This document shows, piece after piece, positions 7,003 through 13,845 of a DNA stretch of 37,366 nt. The position numbers were made by a program, and so were the translations under genes. The notes under the pieces were generated by a model. The model was not told the DNA's origin, did not search any database, and saw only the letters and a program-made list of their open reading frames with translations. Numbering within the stretch: the first letter of the stretch is position 1; the number at the start of each line of letters is the position of its first letter. Origin of the DNA: an uncultured Bacteroides sp. (lineage in GTDB: Bacteria; Bacteroidota; Bacteroidia; Bacteroidales; Bacteroidaceae); NCBI RefSeq assembly GCF_905207245.1, contig NZ_CAJLKP010000062.1, positions 1 to 37,366 on the forward strand, in the 5' to 3' direction.

Positions 7003-7890
7003 TTAGCGGCAGTTATATGCTTCTATATTGGCCAGTACCTTCTCGCTCAGGCGGTCAAACGCCTGACGGGTGCGGCCTGTAGATACCTGCATACAGCGGA
7101 CATGCGGATGGCTTAAAAGATGTACTCCGCCTAAAGCCCCCACTGTATCACAGAAACAAAGGTTATCCCCTTGCAACCACTTTACGAACGCAGGCTCGTC
7201 CCACGCTGGAGACAGCCCGGTATTGAACAATATCTTTTTATTTCCAAGTTGTCCGAACTCGGTCTCATGCAACAGTACTGTATTCTTATTGAGACAGCAG
7301 AAAACAACCTCGCTTTGGACAAGAAGTTCCTCCAACGGTAAGAAACGATATCCTTTGGCAACCGCATCCTCTTTTTCACTACGGGCAAAGTAGGCGATAT
7401 CCGCCCCAAAGAATTTCAATGCATCGGCAATCATACCACCGGACTTGCCTAGTCCTATAACACCCACTTTCAGCCCTGTAATCTCCCGGGGCATTTCCTC
7501 CCACGGTTCCTGACCGAATCCATGCAGACAACGTACCAGTTCACTGACTACATATTCCACAACACCTTCATCACCATAATCCCGGATACCGGTTACAGTG
7601 ATTCCCCGTTCGCTTGCATAACGAATGTCCACATTGGCACTCTCGGGCGAATATAATGAACAACACATGCCGATATATTTAATATCCAAACACTTTTCCA
7701 GCACACTCCTGTTTATCTGGGAAGTATAACTCAGAAGCACAGCATCGGCGTCTCCGATACGCGCTACAATTTCATCATCCCCTGCCGGAACATCAGGGTA
7801 CATCACTACCTCTTCTGCATACGAATGCAGTGCTTTTTCTGCTGACGGAATCAGACTTACGGGTTCTATTGCTACAAGTTTACGAAACAT
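7003..7890 (-). CDS. D-2-hydroxyacid dehydrogenase-like NAD-binding protein
   Basis: A 295-residue protein of the D-isomer-specific 2-hydroxyacid dehydrogenase superfamily. The nucleotide-binding loop is VGVIGLGKSGGMIADAL (about residues 143-159), with the usual Rossmann helix and the FARS acidic-replacement turn behind it. The catalytic region is atypical: the NTGLSPAWDEPAF stretch lacks the NxxRG arginine of classic dehydrogenases, and the final histidine motif is weak. It may be a divergent enzyme or a non-catalytic sensor. Its stop lies five bases from the convergent aspartate dehydrogenase-like gene. A well-spaced promoter lies just upstream, inside the end of the preceding small reading frame. 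Confidence 0.75.
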   Translation of the reverse strand: MFRKLVAIEPVSLIPSAEKALHSYAEEVVMYPDVPAGDDEIVARIGDADAVLLSYTSQINRSVLEKCLDIKYIGMCCSLYSPESANVDIRYASERGITVTGIRDYGDEGVVEYVVSELVRCLHGFGQEPWEEMPREITGLKVGVIGLGKSGGMIADALKFFGADIAYFARSEKEDAVAKGYRFLPLEELLVQSEVVFCCLNKNTVLLHETEFGQLGNKKILFNTGLSPAWDEPAFVKWLQGDNLCFCDTVGALGGVHLLSHPHVRCMQVSTGRTRQAFDRLSEKVLANIEAYNCR

Positions 7891-8122
7891 AATTTTTTGA
7901 TTTTAGAAACGGCGAAGTTAACAAAAAGAGTGATATAAAACAAAAAGAGCTGCCATCGATGATACGTGACAACTCTTTCTTACTATCTTTACGACAATAC
8001 TTCTTCTTGTTTTTATGCGGACGGTCCTTTGCAATCCAACGCCCGCCATTGCGTTCCAGCTCTATCAAGCGGTTCGCTTCCTTGAATGCTGATATGGCAT
8101 CCCTGCGTTTCTTTGTTTTCAT
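7880..8122 (-). CDS. small basic protein, unknown function
   Basis: An 80-codon frame. The first 50 or so residues are lysine/arginine-rich and look real: KTKKRRDAISAFKEANRLIE, then GGRWIAKDRPHKNKKKYCRK. I believe similar short proteins occur in other Bacteroides, but the function is unknown. A -7 box sits 25 bases upstream of the ATG. The 3' end is odd: codons from about 49 on run through a terminator-like hairpin and the promoter of the next gene, and overlap that gene's start by 11 bases. The C-terminal 30 hydrophobic residues may therefore be a recent extension after loss of an earlier stop. Confidence 0.65.
   Translation of the reverse strand: MKTKKRRDAISAFKEANRLIELERNGGRWIAKDRPHKNKKKYCRKDSKKELSRIIDGSSFCFISLFLLTSPFLKSKNYVS
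7913..7944 (-). promoter_or_regulatory. promoter of the 2-hydroxyacid dehydrogenase-like gene
   Basis: On the minus strand TTTG (7941-7944) and TAACTTCG (7913-7920, one mismatch to TAnnTTTG) are separated by exactly 20 bases. The -33 element is part of the T-run of the hairpin just upstream. Confidence 0.55.
7941..7977 (-). terminator. terminator-like hairpin inside a small reading frame
   Basis: On the minus strand AAGAGTTGTCA and TGGCAGCTCTT pair over 11 bases, two of them G-U, with a loop of about 10 bases and then a T-run. It lies inside the 3' half of the small basic protein frame. The stem resembles the stronger hairpin at 8417-8451. Confidence 0.6.
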
Positions 8123-8147
8123 TGTTCTATAAACTTTAAATGCGTTG

Positions 8148-8155
8148 CAAAGATA
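8148..8155 (-). promoter_or_regulatory. -7 box for the small basic protein
   Basis: The minus strand reads TATCTTTG 25 bases before the ATG. No -33 TTTG is at the usual spacing. Confidence 0.55.
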
Positions 8156-8171
8156 GTCAATAAAAACAAAA

Positions 8172-8345
8172 CTATCCTCTGCTGCCCAAACTATTCTTAT
8201 CCGGGTTTATTTCGGAAACCATATTGCGCACTTCCTTCTTATCGACCTTGGAATATAATCCCAATTGTCGTCCAGGTAATGTTTCTTCAGCATTTTTCTG
8301 CATCTTGCTCTTATCTTCGAGAGCCTTTTCTTCTTTTTTATCCAT
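8172..8345 (-). CDS. 57-residue charged small protein
   Basis: I translated this frame by hand; it is shorter than the usual 60-codon cut-off. It starts MDKKEEKALEDKSKMQKN, continues with LPGRQLGLYSKVDKKEV and ends NPDKNSLGSRG before a TAG stop. The composition is strongly charged and helical at the N-terminus, with no membrane segment or signal peptide. There are clean flanks: the bidirectional terminator lies upstream, and the -7 box of the next gene lies just past its stop. I do not recognise the family. Its own promoter is unclear; TATCTGTG further upstream is a weak candidate. Confidence 0.6.
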   Translation of the reverse strand: MDKKEEKALEDKSKMQKNAEETLPGRQLGLYSKVDKKEVRNMVSEINPDKNSLGSRG

Positions 8346-8416
8346 ATTCTTATCTGGTTTAGGTTATTTACTAATATAGTAACACACAGATAATCCTTAA
8401 GGTTCTCTCTTAACGC

Positions 8417-8451
8417 AAAAAAGAGTTGCCAATGACTGACAACTCTTTTTT
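8417..8451. terminator. bidirectional intrinsic terminator
   Basis: AAAAAAGAGTTG (8417-8428) pairs perfectly with CAACTCTTTTTT (8440-8451) around an 11-base loop. Flanking A- and T-runs let it work in both directions. It mainly serves the DUF6249-type gene, whose stop lies about 30 bases away. Confidence 0.8.
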
Positions 8452-8480
8452 ATCATAAGAAAATTCCTAAATTCCAGCGA

Positions 8481-8879
8481 TTATTTCTTACTGAGCTTCA
8501 ACTCTGCAATAAAGGCTGTGATAAGCCCGATACCTCCAAACGAAAGCACGCAAGCTCCATAAACCAAGGATACCGTCTCACGATAAACTCGCCAGTTGTC
8601 CACATCCTTATCCAAGTATCCGGGAATTGCCGACGTGCAAATTACAAAGCCTATCAACAATCCCAATCCCATGCCCACCAGCAGGCATCCTAATTTCAAT
8701 GCCGAGAAAGAAAAATTGCCATAAAGTTTCGGCATACAAGCCACATCCGGGACATACTTATCCCCCATCTTCTCAATCAGCATCAGGCGCTCCTTCTTAC
8801 ATACAAACAATTCAAACAGTTTGTAAATTCCTAAAGTAATGATTGCCATAATCGTAGGCACCATAATAAAATCCATCAT
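8481..8879 (-). CDS. DUF6249-type membrane protein
   Basis: A 132-residue inner-membrane protein. Hydrophobic segments lie at about residues 4-24, 60-85 and 102-126. A conserved-looking cytoplasmic patch between the first two reads CKKERLMLIEKMGDKY. I associate this layout (short first helix, RLMLIEKG-type patch, two C-terminal helices) with DUF6249 proteins found beside ECF sigma factors in Bacteroidetes, but I could not search. It is divergent from the ECF operon, and both share a matching ECF-type promoter motif, so it is probably a member of that sigma factor's regulon. A start one codon later is equally possible. Confidence 0.75.
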   Translation of the reverse strand: MMDFIMVPTIMAIITLGIYKLFELFVCKKERLMLIEKMGDKYVPDVACMPKLYGNFSFSALKLGCLLVGMGLGLLIGFVICTSAIPGYLDKDVDNWRVYRETVSLVYGACVLSFGGIGLITAFIAELKLSKK

Positions 8880-8924
8880 ATTCGTTTCGTTTTAAATTAG
8901 TATTTTTGTTCCTTTGTACACTTT

Positions 8925-8951
8925 AGACGCAGGCTTCTTTGTGAGGTTACA
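8925..8951 (-). promoter_or_regulatory. ECF-type promoter of the DUF6249-type gene
   Basis: On the minus strand TGTAACC (8945-8951) is followed after 14 bases by CGTCTA (8925-8930). This matches GTAACC/CGTCTA-type ECF promoters, not the TAnnTTTG vegetative type. It mirrors the promoter of the divergent sigma operon, sharing TGTAACCT and TGCGTCTAAAG. Confidence 0.75.
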
Positions 8952-8985
8952 CATTCTGCGAAAAAAAATATTTCTTTCCGGATTC

Positions 8986-9013
8986 TGTAACCTTATATAT
9001 AGAGTTGCGTCTA
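8986..9013 (+). promoter_or_regulatory. ECF-type autoregulatory promoter of the sigma operon
   Basis: TGTAACC (8986-8992) is followed after 15 bases by CGTCTA (9008-9013). The ATG of the sigma factor begins 10 bases after this -10 element, so the 5' leader would be only a few bases. Matching motifs on the other strand drive the divergent gene. Confidence 0.75.
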
Positions 9014-9022
9014 AAGAGCAAA

Positions 9023-9571
9023 ATGGAGAATAACGAAACACATATTATCCGACGAATATTGAAAGGAGAAACTGCTCTGTACGAAAACTTTTTGAATCAG
9101 TACGGTCAACAGGTATTTTCCCTGATTGCCCGCATCATCTGCAATCAGGAAGATGCCGAAGAACTGACGCAAGACGTTTTTCTGAAAGCGTTCCAGCACC
9201 TCTCTTCTTTCAAAGCCGAAAGCTCTTTTTCCACATGGATATATTCCATTGCTTATAATACGGCTATTTCGGCTGCCCGTAAAAGGAAATTTGATACCTT
9301 TGCCATGGATGATATGTTACTCGCCAATATCTCGGAACAGCAGGTTGATGAAACACTGAACGACGAAAGTGAAGAAATGATTATCAAACTAAACAGAGCC
9401 ATAGAAAAACTGAACTCTGACGAACGTGCCTTGATTACTCTATTCTACTATGAAGAAAAGACGATGAATGAAACCGCCCTGATTCTGGGCCTGACAGAAA
9501 GCAATGCAAAAGTAAAATTGCATCGCATACGCAAAAAGATATATGTACTCATTAAACAAGAGGAAGTATGA
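9023..9571 (+). CDS. ECF-family RNA polymerase sigma factor
   Basis: A 182-residue sigma factor with only regions 2 and 4, as in the ECF group. Region 2 includes DAEELTQDVFLKAFQHL and STWIYSIAYNTAISAARKRK (about residues 43-92). Region 4 at the C-terminus has the helix-turn-helix MNETALILGLTESNAKVKLH (about 150-169). A longer frame with a TTG start would begin inside the promoter, so I chose the ATG at MENNETH. The next gene overlaps by four bases and probably encodes its membrane-bound inhibitor. Autoregulation is predicted from the promoter motif directly upstream. Confidence 0.93.
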   Translation: MENNETHIIRRILKGETALYENFLNQYGQQVFSLIARIICNQEDAEELTQDVFLKAFQHLSSFKAESSFSTWIYSIAYNTAISAARKRKFDTFAMDDMLLANISEQQVDETLNDESEEMIIKLNRAIEKLNSDERALITLFYYEEKTMNETALILGLTESNAKVKLHRIRKKIYVLIKQEEV

Positions 9572-9939
9572 ACGAAGAACAAAAAGATAAAGGACTGAAA
9601 AGAGCCGTAAAAGAGGAAAACGGATTTCGCCTGCCTTCCAACTTTGCTTACCGCACCATGAGGAAGGTGGAAGAGGCTATACGTCTGCGGGAAAAGAAAT
9701 CGGAACGAAGAACTTTATTTGCCACAATAGCTGCTTCTGTATTCTTAGTAGGGTGTTGCATTGCCGGATTAGCCACTTACTTTGGCGATGTCATCAGAGA
9801 AGCCTTCACTCCTACGGCGAACCTGAAACCTGACAATATTCAGATACCGGCATTCTGGGTGCTGATACTTATTACAATTCCGTTGTTTGTCCTGTTCGAC
9901 CGATGGATGAGAAAACGATATTACAAGCATCATTCTTAA
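9568..9939 (+). CDS. small membrane protein, candidate anti-sigma factor
   Basis: A 123-residue protein whose ATG overlaps the sigma factor stop (ATGA). The N-terminal 48 residues are charged and cytoplasmic. Two hydrophobic segments follow, TLFATIAASVFLVGCCIAGL (about residues 50-69) and PAFWVLILITIPLFVLF (about 94-110), and a basic tail ends it. Position, coupling and topology suggest it holds the sigma factor at the membrane. It lacks a recognisable zinc-binding HxxxCxxC anti-sigma domain, and I do not recognise its family, so the role is inferred from context. A strong bidirectional terminator follows. Confidence 0.75.
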   Translation: MNEEQKDKGLKRAVKEENGFRLPSNFAYRTMRKVEEAIRLREKKSERRTLFATIAASVFLVGCCIAGLATYFGDVIREAFTPTANLKPDNIQIPAFWVLILITIPLFVLFDRWMRKRYYKHHS

Positions 9940-9943
9940 AAAG

Positions 9944-9979
9944 AAACGAGGATGTCCGTCGAAAGGAACATCCTCGTTT
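9944..9979. terminator. bidirectional intrinsic terminator
   Basis: AAACGAGGATGT (9944-9955) pairs perfectly with ACATCCTCGTTT (9968-9979) around a 12-base loop, with T-rich sequence on the right and A-rich on the left. It ends both the sigma operon and the convergent DUF1015 gene. Confidence 0.88.
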
Positions 9980-9999
9980 TTCTTTTTCACATAATAGTT

Positions 10000-11247
10000 T
10001 TAATCCAATTTGTGGATAACCAGTCCCGAACGTAATTTCGGTTCAAACCACGTTGTTTTGGGAGGCATGATGTTGCCTGTATCTGCAATGTCCATCAACT
10101 GTTTCATGCTGACCGGATAAAGTGCCAAAGCTACCTTCATCTCGCCACTATCCACCCGTTTCTTCAACTCGCCCAGGCCACGGATACCACCGACAAAATC
10201 AATACGTTTATCAGAGCGGAGGTCTTTTATACCGAGTACTTCATCCAGAATAAGATTAGAAGAAATAGTAACATCCAGTACGCCAATCGGGTCATTATCA
10301 TTATATGTGCCCGGTTTAGCTGTCAGACTATACCACTTGCCATCCAAATAAAGGGAGAAATTATGCAAAGCGGAAGGTTTATAAATATCCGCTCCTTTCT
10401 CCTCAACCGTGAAGTTCTTGCTGACAGCAGCCAGGAACTGCTCCGGTGTCAAACCGTTCAAATCCTTAACAACACGGTTATAGTCGATAATTGTCAGTTG
10501 GTTGGCAGGGAAGCAAACTGCCATGAAGTAGTTATATTCTTCGTCTCCGGCATGATTAGGATTCTGCTTGGCTTTCTCAGCTCCTACCAAAGCGGCGGCA
10601 GCACTACGGTGGTGTCCGTCGGCAATATAGAGGGCAGGCATCTTAGCAAATTCCTTAGTGATTGCATCAATATCTTCCTGCTTATTGATAATCCAGAAAG
10701 TATGACCAAAACCATCACCGGGAGCGATAAAGTCATATACCGGCTTTCCGGCTGTATAATGAGCAATAATAGCATCCAGAGTAGCATTATCAGGATATGC
10801 AAAAAACACCGGTTCGATATTGGCATTGTTCACGCGGACATGCTTCATACGGTCTTCTTCCTTATCACGGCGGGTCAGTTCATGCTTTTTGATAACGCCA
10901 TTCATATAATCGGGAACATAGGCACCAACTACCAGACCATACTGCGTCTTCCCGTTCATGGTCTGCGCATAGACGTAATAGTTTTCTTTATCATCTTGCA
11001 CCAGCCAACCTTTGTCCTGAAACATCCGGAAGTTCTCGGCAGCTTTTTGATAAACACATTCATCGTGTTCGTCAGTACCTACCGGAAAATCTATTTCGGG
11101 TTTAATGATATGATACAAAGATTTTTCGTTTCCTTTCGCCTCTTCACGCGCTTCTGCCGAGTTCAGCACATCGTATGGACGGGAAGCAACCTGTTCCACC
11201 AGGTTCTGCGGAGGACGAACTCCTTTAAAAGGTTTAATTATAGCCAT
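10000..11247 (-). CDS. DUF1015 family protein
   Basis: A 415-residue soluble protein of the DUF1015 family, widespread in anaerobes with unproven function. Recognisable blocks are IKPFKGVRPPQNL at the N-terminus, ASRPYDVLNSAEARE near residue 20, YIADGHHRSAAA near 207-218 and the NYFMAVCFPANQL strand. The last gene of the serC-serA transcript, it follows the small membrane protein by 24 bases. The recurring link with serine genes suggests a role near serine or phosphoserine metabolism, but that is inference only. Its end is set by the bidirectional terminator. Confidence 0.88.
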   Translation of the reverse strand: MAIIKPFKGVRPPQNLVEQVASRPYDVLNSAEAREEAKGNEKSLYHIIKPEIDFPVGTDEHDECVYQKAAENFRMFQDKGWLVQDDKENYYVYAQTMNGKTQYGLVVGAYVPDYMNGVIKKHELTRRDKEEDRMKHVRVNNANIEPVFFAYPDNATLDAIIAHYTAGKPVYDFIAPGDGFGHTFWIINKQEDIDAITKEFAKMPALYIADGHHRSAAAALVGAEKAKQNPNHAGDEEYNYFMAVCFPANQLTIIDYNRVVKDLNGLTPEQFLAAVSKNFTVEEKGADIYKPSALHNFSLYLDGKWYSLTAKPGTYNDNDPIGVLDVTISSNLILDEVLGIKDLRSDKRIDFVGGIRGLGELKKRVDSGEMKVALALYPVSMKQLMDIADTGNIMPPKTTWFEPKLRSGLVIHKLD

Positions 11248-11271
11248 AAGTCAAGGTGTGTTTTTAATGGA

Positions 11272-11466
11272 TTATTGAGATTTCTTTTTCATGAAATGCA
11301 CTATCAAATAGATGGCACTACCTACTATCAGCACAACAGATACGCCCTCGCAAAAGCCGAGGGCGAAATCTGAAAGTTCTTTTCTGAGTATACTGCTCAA
11401 TGCAAATATACCGGCACCTATCGTCAGATAGATTACTGCAAATTTATAGGCAGTTTTACTATTCAT
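11272..11466 (-). CDS. small two-helix membrane protein
   Basis: A 64-residue protein with two hydrophobic stretches, FAVIYLTIGAGIFALSSIL (about residues 9-27) and FCEGVSVVLIVGSAIYLIVHF (about 38-58), and a basic KKKSQ tail. It lies two bases after serA and 24 bases before the DUF1015 gene, so it belongs to the serine operon transcript. I do not recognise the family. Tight operon packing supports it being real. Confidence 0.75.
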   Translation of the reverse strand: MNSKTAYKFAVIYLTIGAGIFALSSILRKELSDFALGFCEGVSVVLIVGSAIYLIVHFMKKKSQ

Positions 11467-11468
11467 TC

Positions 11469-12392
11469 TTATTTCTTATTAACGCGGAATTTCTCACAAC
11501 CGTCTTTCAGGAAGCCTACAATCTGCTGAGCGGCAGCAATACCTGCATTGATATTAGCTTCGGCAGTCTGTGCACCCATCTTCTTCGGCGTAGAGAAGTA
11601 GCGTCCTGCAAACTTTGCTGCGAATGTTTCGTTGGCAGCAGGCATGATGTCGGTCATGTACTTGAGGTCAGCACGTTCTTCCATCAGTTGAATCAATTCT
11701 GTTTCGTTGATAACCTCTTTACGGGCTGTATTCACCAATACGCCACCCTTCGGCATCTTGTTCACCAAAGCATAATTGATGGAGTTCTTAGTTTCGGCAG
11801 TAGCCGGAATGTGCAATGAAACAACATTGCAAGTAGAGTAAAGCTCTTCGGCAGAATCAACCGCCTTTACGCCGTCTTTTTCAATCACTTCTTTCGGACA
11901 GAAAGCATCGTAAGCATAGATTTCCATACCAAAGCCTTTGGCTACACGGGCCACATTGCGACCTACGTTACCATAAGCGTGAATACCTAACTTCTTACCT
12001 TTCAGTTCCGTACCAGAAGTACCATTATACATATTGCGGACAGCCATCACCAGCAGACCGAAAACAAGTTCAGCTACGGCATTAGAGTTTTGTCCCGGAG
12101 TGTTCATTACACATACTCCATGAGCAGTGGCAGCTTCCAGATCTACATTATCGTAACCCGCACCTGCACGTACCACAATCTTCAATTCTTTGGCAGCATC
12201 CAACACTTCGGCATCTATGATGTCACTACGAATAATAATGGCATTAACATCCTTCACAGCGTCCAGCAACTGGGCTTTCTCTGTATATTTTTCCAGCAAG
12301 GCAAGTTCGTAACCTGCGGCTTCAATCTCTTTGCGAATACCGTCTACAGCTACTTTAGCGAACGGTTTATCGGTTGCAATTAATACTTTCAT
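11469..12392 (-). CDS. serA: D-3-phosphoglycerate dehydrogenase, short form
   Basis: A 307-residue NAD-dependent dehydrogenase that makes 3-phosphohydroxypyruvate, the first step of serine synthesis. It ends after the catalytic domain, with no ACT or intervening regulatory domain, so serine feedback through ACT is absent (type III form). The NAD loop is GIHAYGNVGRNVA (about residues 136-148). Arg224 in NTARKEV is the catalytic arginine. The TPH catalytic-histidine motif reads TPKKMG, so Lys270 sits at the histidine position, a subtype I recall from Entamoeba and Bacteroidetes enzymes. It follows serC across a 110-base gap that holds a palindrome. Confidence 0.95.
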   Translation of the reverse strand: MKVLIATDKPFAKVAVDGIRKEIEAAGYELALLEKYTEKAQLLDAVKDVNAIIIRSDIIDAEVLDAAKELKIVVRAGAGYDNVDLEAATAHGVCVMNTPGQNSNAVAELVFGLLVMAVRNMYNGTSGTELKGKKLGIHAYGNVGRNVARVAKGFGMEIYAYDAFCPKEVIEKDGVKAVDSAEELYSTCNVVSLHIPATAETKNSINYALVNKMPKGGVLVNTARKEVINETELIQLMEERADLKYMTDIMPAANETFAAKFAGRYFSTPKKMGAQTAEANINAGIAAAQQIVGFLKDGCEKFRVNKK

Positions 12393-12417
12393 GATTCTTA
12401 TGATATTAAAAAAAGAC

Positions 12418-12491
12418 TCACCACAGAGGACACAGAGTACACAGAGTTTTTTATTTATTATCCTCTGCGATCTCTGTGTACTCTGTGGTGA
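12418..12491. repeat. CACAGAG-type palindrome between serC and serA
   Basis: The left arm (12418-12446) is built of repeated ACAGAG units, and the right arm (12462-12491) is its near-perfect reverse complement, ending CTCTGTGGTGA. The loop is AT-rich. I recall similar CTCTGTG..CTCTGTGGTG sequences in the intergenic regions of many bacteria. Being intercistronic, it would fold in the serC-serA mRNA. Confidence 0.85.
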
Positions 12492-12502
12492 ATATAATAT
12501 TA

Positions 12503-13570
12503 TTAATGAAGTTTTTCAAATTCCTGCATACAGTCAATCAAAGCCTGTACGCTTTCTTTCGGCATAGCGTTGTAGCAAGATGCACGGAAACCACCTACTG
12601 AACGATGTCCTTTGATACCTACCATACCCTTTTCAGTAGCGAACTTCATGAAGTCAGCTTCCAGTTCTTTGTATTCGGGAGCCATCACGAAGCAGATGTT
12701 CATACGTGAACGGTCTTCCTGAGCGGCAGTACCTACGAACATTTTGTTACGGTCGATTTCAGCATACAGCATGTCAGCCTTTTCTATGGCACGGCGTTCC
12801 ATTTCTTTCACACCACCCTGTGCCTTGATCCAGCGCAAAGTCTGCAATGCAGCATAGATAGGAACAACCGGAGGAGTATTGAACATAGAACCGCTGTCGA
12901 TATGGGTCTGATAGTTCAGCATCGTCGGGATATAACGGGATACCTTACCCAAAGCGTCATTCTTCACGATAACGAATGTTACGCCGGAAGGAGCCAGATT
13001 CTTTTGTGCACCACCATAGATACAGATATATTTAGACACGTCGATAGGACGGGAGAAAATATCAGAAGACATGTCAGCAATCATCGGAACATTTACATCC
13101 AGATCTTCCTTGAGTTCAGTACCATAAATAGTGTTGTTGGTGGTGATATGGAAGTAATCAGCATCAGCAGGTACAGTGTAATCTTTAGGGATATAAGTAT
13201 AAGTAGACTCTGCGGAAGAAGCGACTTCAACTACTTCACCGAATGCTTTGGCTTCTTTCATGGCCTTCTTGGCCCATACACCTGTGTTCAGGTAAGCAGC
13301 TTTCTTTTCGAGGAAGTTGAAGGGGATCATGCAGAATTCCAAACTGGCACCACCGCCCAAGAACAATACCGAATACCCTTCAGGGATATTGAGTAATTCT
13401 TTGAATAGTGCCACGGCTTCGTCCACAACGGGTTGGAAGTCCTTAGCACGGTGGCTGATTTCCATCAGTGAGAGACCTGAGCCATTGAAATCGAGAATAG
13501 CTTTTGCCGTATCCTCAATTACCTCACGAGGAAGAATAGAAGGTCCTGCATTGAAATTATGCTTTTTCAT
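12503..13570 (-). CDS. serC: phosphoserine aminotransferase
   Basis: A 355-residue class V PLP enzyme that transaminates 3-phosphohydroxypyruvate to phosphoserine with glutamate. The N-terminus KKHNFNAGPSILPREV is the family signature. GYSVLFLGGGASLEF (about residues 66-80) binds PLP phosphate, and IYGGAQKNLAPSG near 185-197 carries the PLP lysine. The C-terminus has the GHRSVGGFRASCYN substrate loop. I chose the ATG at MKKHNFN rather than one eight codons upstream. It is the first gene of the serC-serA-small membrane protein-DUF1015 operon, with a promoter about 50 bases upstream. Confidence 0.96.
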   Translation of the reverse strand: MKKHNFNAGPSILPREVIEDTAKAILDFNGSGLSLMEISHRAKDFQPVVDEAVALFKELLNIPEGYSVLFLGGGASLEFCMIPFNFLEKKAAYLNTGVWAKKAMKEAKAFGEVVEVASSAESTYTYIPKDYTVPADADYFHITTNNTIYGTELKEDLDVNVPMIADMSSDIFSRPIDVSKYICIYGGAQKNLAPSGVTFVIVKNDALGKVSRYIPTMLNYQTHIDSGSMFNTPPVVPIYAALQTLRWIKAQGGVKEMERRAIEKADMLYAEIDRNKMFVGTAAQEDRSRMNICFVMAPEYKELEADFMKFATEKGMVGIKGHRSVGGFRASCYNAMPKESVQALIDCMQEFEKLH

Positions 13571-13622
13571 TTGAAGTTTGTTTTGGTTATACAATTTCGT
13601 TCATTAATGTCTTTCGACTTTG

Positions 13623-13653
13623 CGAAATTACGGAAATATTTCTTTAAAACAAA
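13623..13653 (-). promoter_or_regulatory. promoter of the serC-serA operon
   Basis: On the minus strand TTTG (13650-13653) and TAATTTCG (13623-13630, one mismatch) are separated by 19 bases. The leader would be about 50 bases. From here to the helicase stop, 13654-13845 is AT-rich, holds a 7-base TACTTTT/AAAAGTA stem at 13757-13779 and no supported gene. Confidence 0.55.
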
Positions 13654-13845
13654 CCTTTCATAATGAAATTCTATTTTTACACCGCATTTAGCTTACTTTT
13701 TTATGGTTTATACAGGATATATGCACCATTTTGTTATCCATACTTATCAAGAACCCTACTTTTGGAGAAACTAAAAGTAATGCGGATTTATTACTTCACA
13801 TTCAAAACTATAAACGCAAGAAAAGTGAATATTTATAAGAAAAGA

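Noticed and set aside
9005..9022. TTG start giving a six-residue longer sigma factor
   Set aside because: It overlaps the CGTCTA -10 element, so it precedes the transcription start.
12418..12491. Riboswitch in front of serA
   Set aside because: The structure is a simple repeat-built palindrome with no known aptamer core; similar arms recur in intergenic DNA.
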